From positions 1,182,726,357-1,182,790,356 of the forward strand of contig OY728152.1 of the NCBI GenBank assembly GCA_963277665.1: DNA of 64,000 nt, given 5' to 3'. Made by a program: the position numbers and the translations under genes. Origin of the DNA: Viscum album (lineage: Eukaryota > Streptophyta > Magnoliopsida > Santalales > Viscaceae). The notes beneath the pieces are model-generated. The model saw only the letters and a program-made list of their open reading frames with translations, searched no databases and was not told the DNA's origin. Shown one piece after another: positions 62,280-64,000 of the stretch; the stretch's first letter is position 1, and every line of letters begins with the position of its first letter.

Positions 62280-64000
62280 AAAGGAACTATTGAGATTAAT
62301 GATTTGTCAGTGGTAAAGGAGTATCTTGATGTTCTTCCTGATTAATTTCCTGGTATTATACATGATCGGGAAGATGAATTTACTATTGACTTAGTTCATG
62401 ATTCTATGTTAATTTAAAAACCCCCTTATCAAATGGATCAAATTGAACTTTTAGAGTTAAAGAAGTAATTGCAGGAGTTATTAGATAAAGGATTCATTCA
62501 ACCTTGTACATCACCTTGGGGTGCTCCTGTCTTTAATGTTAAAAAGCATAATTGTTCAATGAGAAATTGGATTGATTATAGAACATTGAATAACATCACT
62601 GTTAATAACAATTTTCTTTTTCCTCATATCGATGATTTGCCTGATCAAATCTAGGGAGCTCGGTATTTTTCAAAGATTGATTTGAGGTTGGGGTACCATC
62701 ATTTGAAAGTAAAGGAATCATACATTCTGAAGACCGCATTTCATAGTAGATATGGCCATTATGAATTTTTAGTTATTCCTTGTGGTTTAACCAATGCACC
62801 TGATTTATTCATGGATCTTATGAATAAAATTTTCTGTGAGTTCTTGGATAAGTTTCTGGTTGTCTTCATTGATGATATTTTGGTTTATTCCAAACGTAAA
62901 TAGGAAGATTAAATTTTATTTAAGGGTTGTCTTGCAAAACGTAGAAAAAGAAACTGTATGGGAAATTCAGCAATTGTGAGTTATTGTTGCAAAAAAATTT
63001 CATTCCTTGGTCACATTGCTTCAAAATATGGAATAATTTGTTGTCCTCCTAAAACGAAGGTTTTTGAAGAATGGACAAGACCAAAAAATAAAACTGATAT
63101 TCATAGTTTTCTTGGTTTGGTAGGTTATTATTGGAGGTTTGTTGAATATTTTTCAAGGTTATCTAGTACAATGAATAAGTTAACTCGAAAAGGTGTTATG
63201 TTCATCGGGATAAAAGAATGTGATGATTGTTTTCAGGAATTGAAAATAAGATTGGTGAATTCTCTAGTTTTGGGATTGACATCCAGAAATGGTGAGTTTT
63301 TTATCTACAGTGATTCTTCATTGAAAGGACATGGTTGTATCCTAATGCAGAATGATCAGGTAATTGTTTATGTTTCACATCAATTTAAATCGCATGAGTT
63401 AAATTACCCTACACATGATTTGGAATTAGCTACCATTGTTTTTTCTTTAAAAATTTTGAGGCATGATTTGTACGGAGTAAAATATTAAATATATACTGAT
63501 CAAAAATGTTTAATGTATATATTCACTCAAAAATAATTGAACATGAGATAAAAGATATGGCTAGAATTAATCAAGGATTATGATTGCACGATCCATTACT
63601 ATCCGGGAAAATCAACTAAAGTGGCTGATGCTTTGAGTCAAAAATGTAATGTTTCATTAACCATGATACATTTGGAATTGGATGCTTTGGTTTTTTGATT
63701 TGATAAACATTGGAATAGATGTTGTTGGTGCAGAAAATTCGTCTGTTCTGTATCAAGTGTTAGTGAGATCATCTCTATTAGACAGAATTAGGAAATCATA
63801 GAAGGAAGAAAGTGAGTTACAGAAAAAGGTAGAGTTATTTCAGAAGGCTATGTTTCCTGAATTTATCATTGATAATGATTGTCTTTTGAGATTTTGAAAG
63901 AGATTACGTGTGCCTTGTGTTTCAAAGTTGAAGAATGATTTGTTATGTGAAGGTCATAGTTCCATGTTTTCAGTTCATCCTGGCAGTAAAATGATGTACA
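62280..64000 (+). pseudogene. RT, RNase H and integrase start of element F, disrupted and partial
   Basis: RT runs from about 62460 ([25 protein letters not shown]) through a stop at 62655-62657, then [10 protein letters not shown] and [10 protein letters not shown] (near 62867-62896) with catalytic DD kept, and a stop at 62904. RNase H at 62958-63488 shows YSDSSLKG and THDLELAT, then a stop in the segment matching DIYTDHKSL, and a degraded ADAL near 63627. Integrase starts near 63900 (HSSMFSVHPGS) and is cut by the window edge. The sequence follows element A pol closely, confirming the same family, but it cannot encode a working protein. Confidence 0.88.

Larger units (their letters stand above)
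56818..64000 (+). mobile_element. Element F: A-family chromovirus, pseudogenised, 3'-partial in window
   Basis: Its LTR is homologous to LTR-A, so A and F belong to one family. The order is 5' LTR, primer-binding site, gag, protease, RT, RNase H and start of integrase, running off the right edge. All coding regions have stops. It interrupts element E on the left. Its LTR is much more AT-rich than LTR-A, consistent with greater age. Confidence 0.9.

Noticed and set aside
1..64000. Endogenous pararetrovirus, CRISPR array, toxin-antitoxin or biosynthetic cluster
   Set aside because: All RT regions carry gypsy-type integrase or LINE-type architecture. No movement-protein or coat-protein motif, no spaced identical repeats, and no prokaryotic gene organisation were seen.

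Overview
This window reads as heterochromatin-like intergenic DNA from a large-genome plant. It is very AT-rich and consists almost entirely of retrotransposons. No complete host gene, tRNA, rRNA, CRISPR array or bacterial-type operon is recognisable. The plant assignment rests on three things seen in the sequence: several Ty3/gypsy elements whose pol order is protease, reverse transcriptase, RNase H, integrase, then a chromodomain-like C-terminus (chromoviruses, most like the Tekay/Del lineage); long LTRs followed by primer-binding sites matching plant initiator tRNA-Met; and an L1-type LINE with a C-terminal RNase H domain. A monocot is plausible, but the sequence does not prove it.

Layout. 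1-7.1 kb: the intact 3' part of a chromovirus pol (element A, plus strand), its polypurine tract, a 3.6-kb LTR and, unusually, a primer-binding site and leader after that LTR. 7.1-9.1 kb: a decayed minus-strand LTR of the same broad family (C1). 9.1-19.3 kb: a complete but dead chromovirus, element B (plus strand), with diverged LTRs, apparently inserted into C1. 19.3-41 kb: a minus-strand cluster of very old copies of the A-like family. It holds gag/protease remnants and LTR C2, then LTR C3, a collinear ghost of gag-pol, LTR C4, a pol scrap and LTR C5. 42.3-45.9 kb: a plus-strand LTR (D), again with a polypurine-like tract before it and a primer-binding site after it. 47.3-50.2 kb: a 5'-truncated LINE on the minus strand. 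50.2-53.7 kb: unassigned sequence including a strand-asymmetric C-rich island and a 16-bp tandem repeat. 53.7-56.8 kb: a broken minus-strand chromovirus pol (E), cut off by 56.8-64 kb, a plus-strand A-family element (F) with 5' LTR, gag, protease and pol, all pseudogenised and running off the window.

How the parts relate. The elements record successive nested insertions: F cuts E, B appears to cut C1, and C2 abuts a truncated C3. Only element A keeps a long open frame, so it is the youngest. No novel defence, metabolic or signalling system was found. The most interesting signal is non-coding: the A-family LTRs carry an array of hairpins downstream of the TATA box. Their stems are preserved by compensatory changes, while the loop core seems to have decayed in part through CpG loss. 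Element B carries a different cluster of palindromes and a degenerate tandem repeat in its LTRs.
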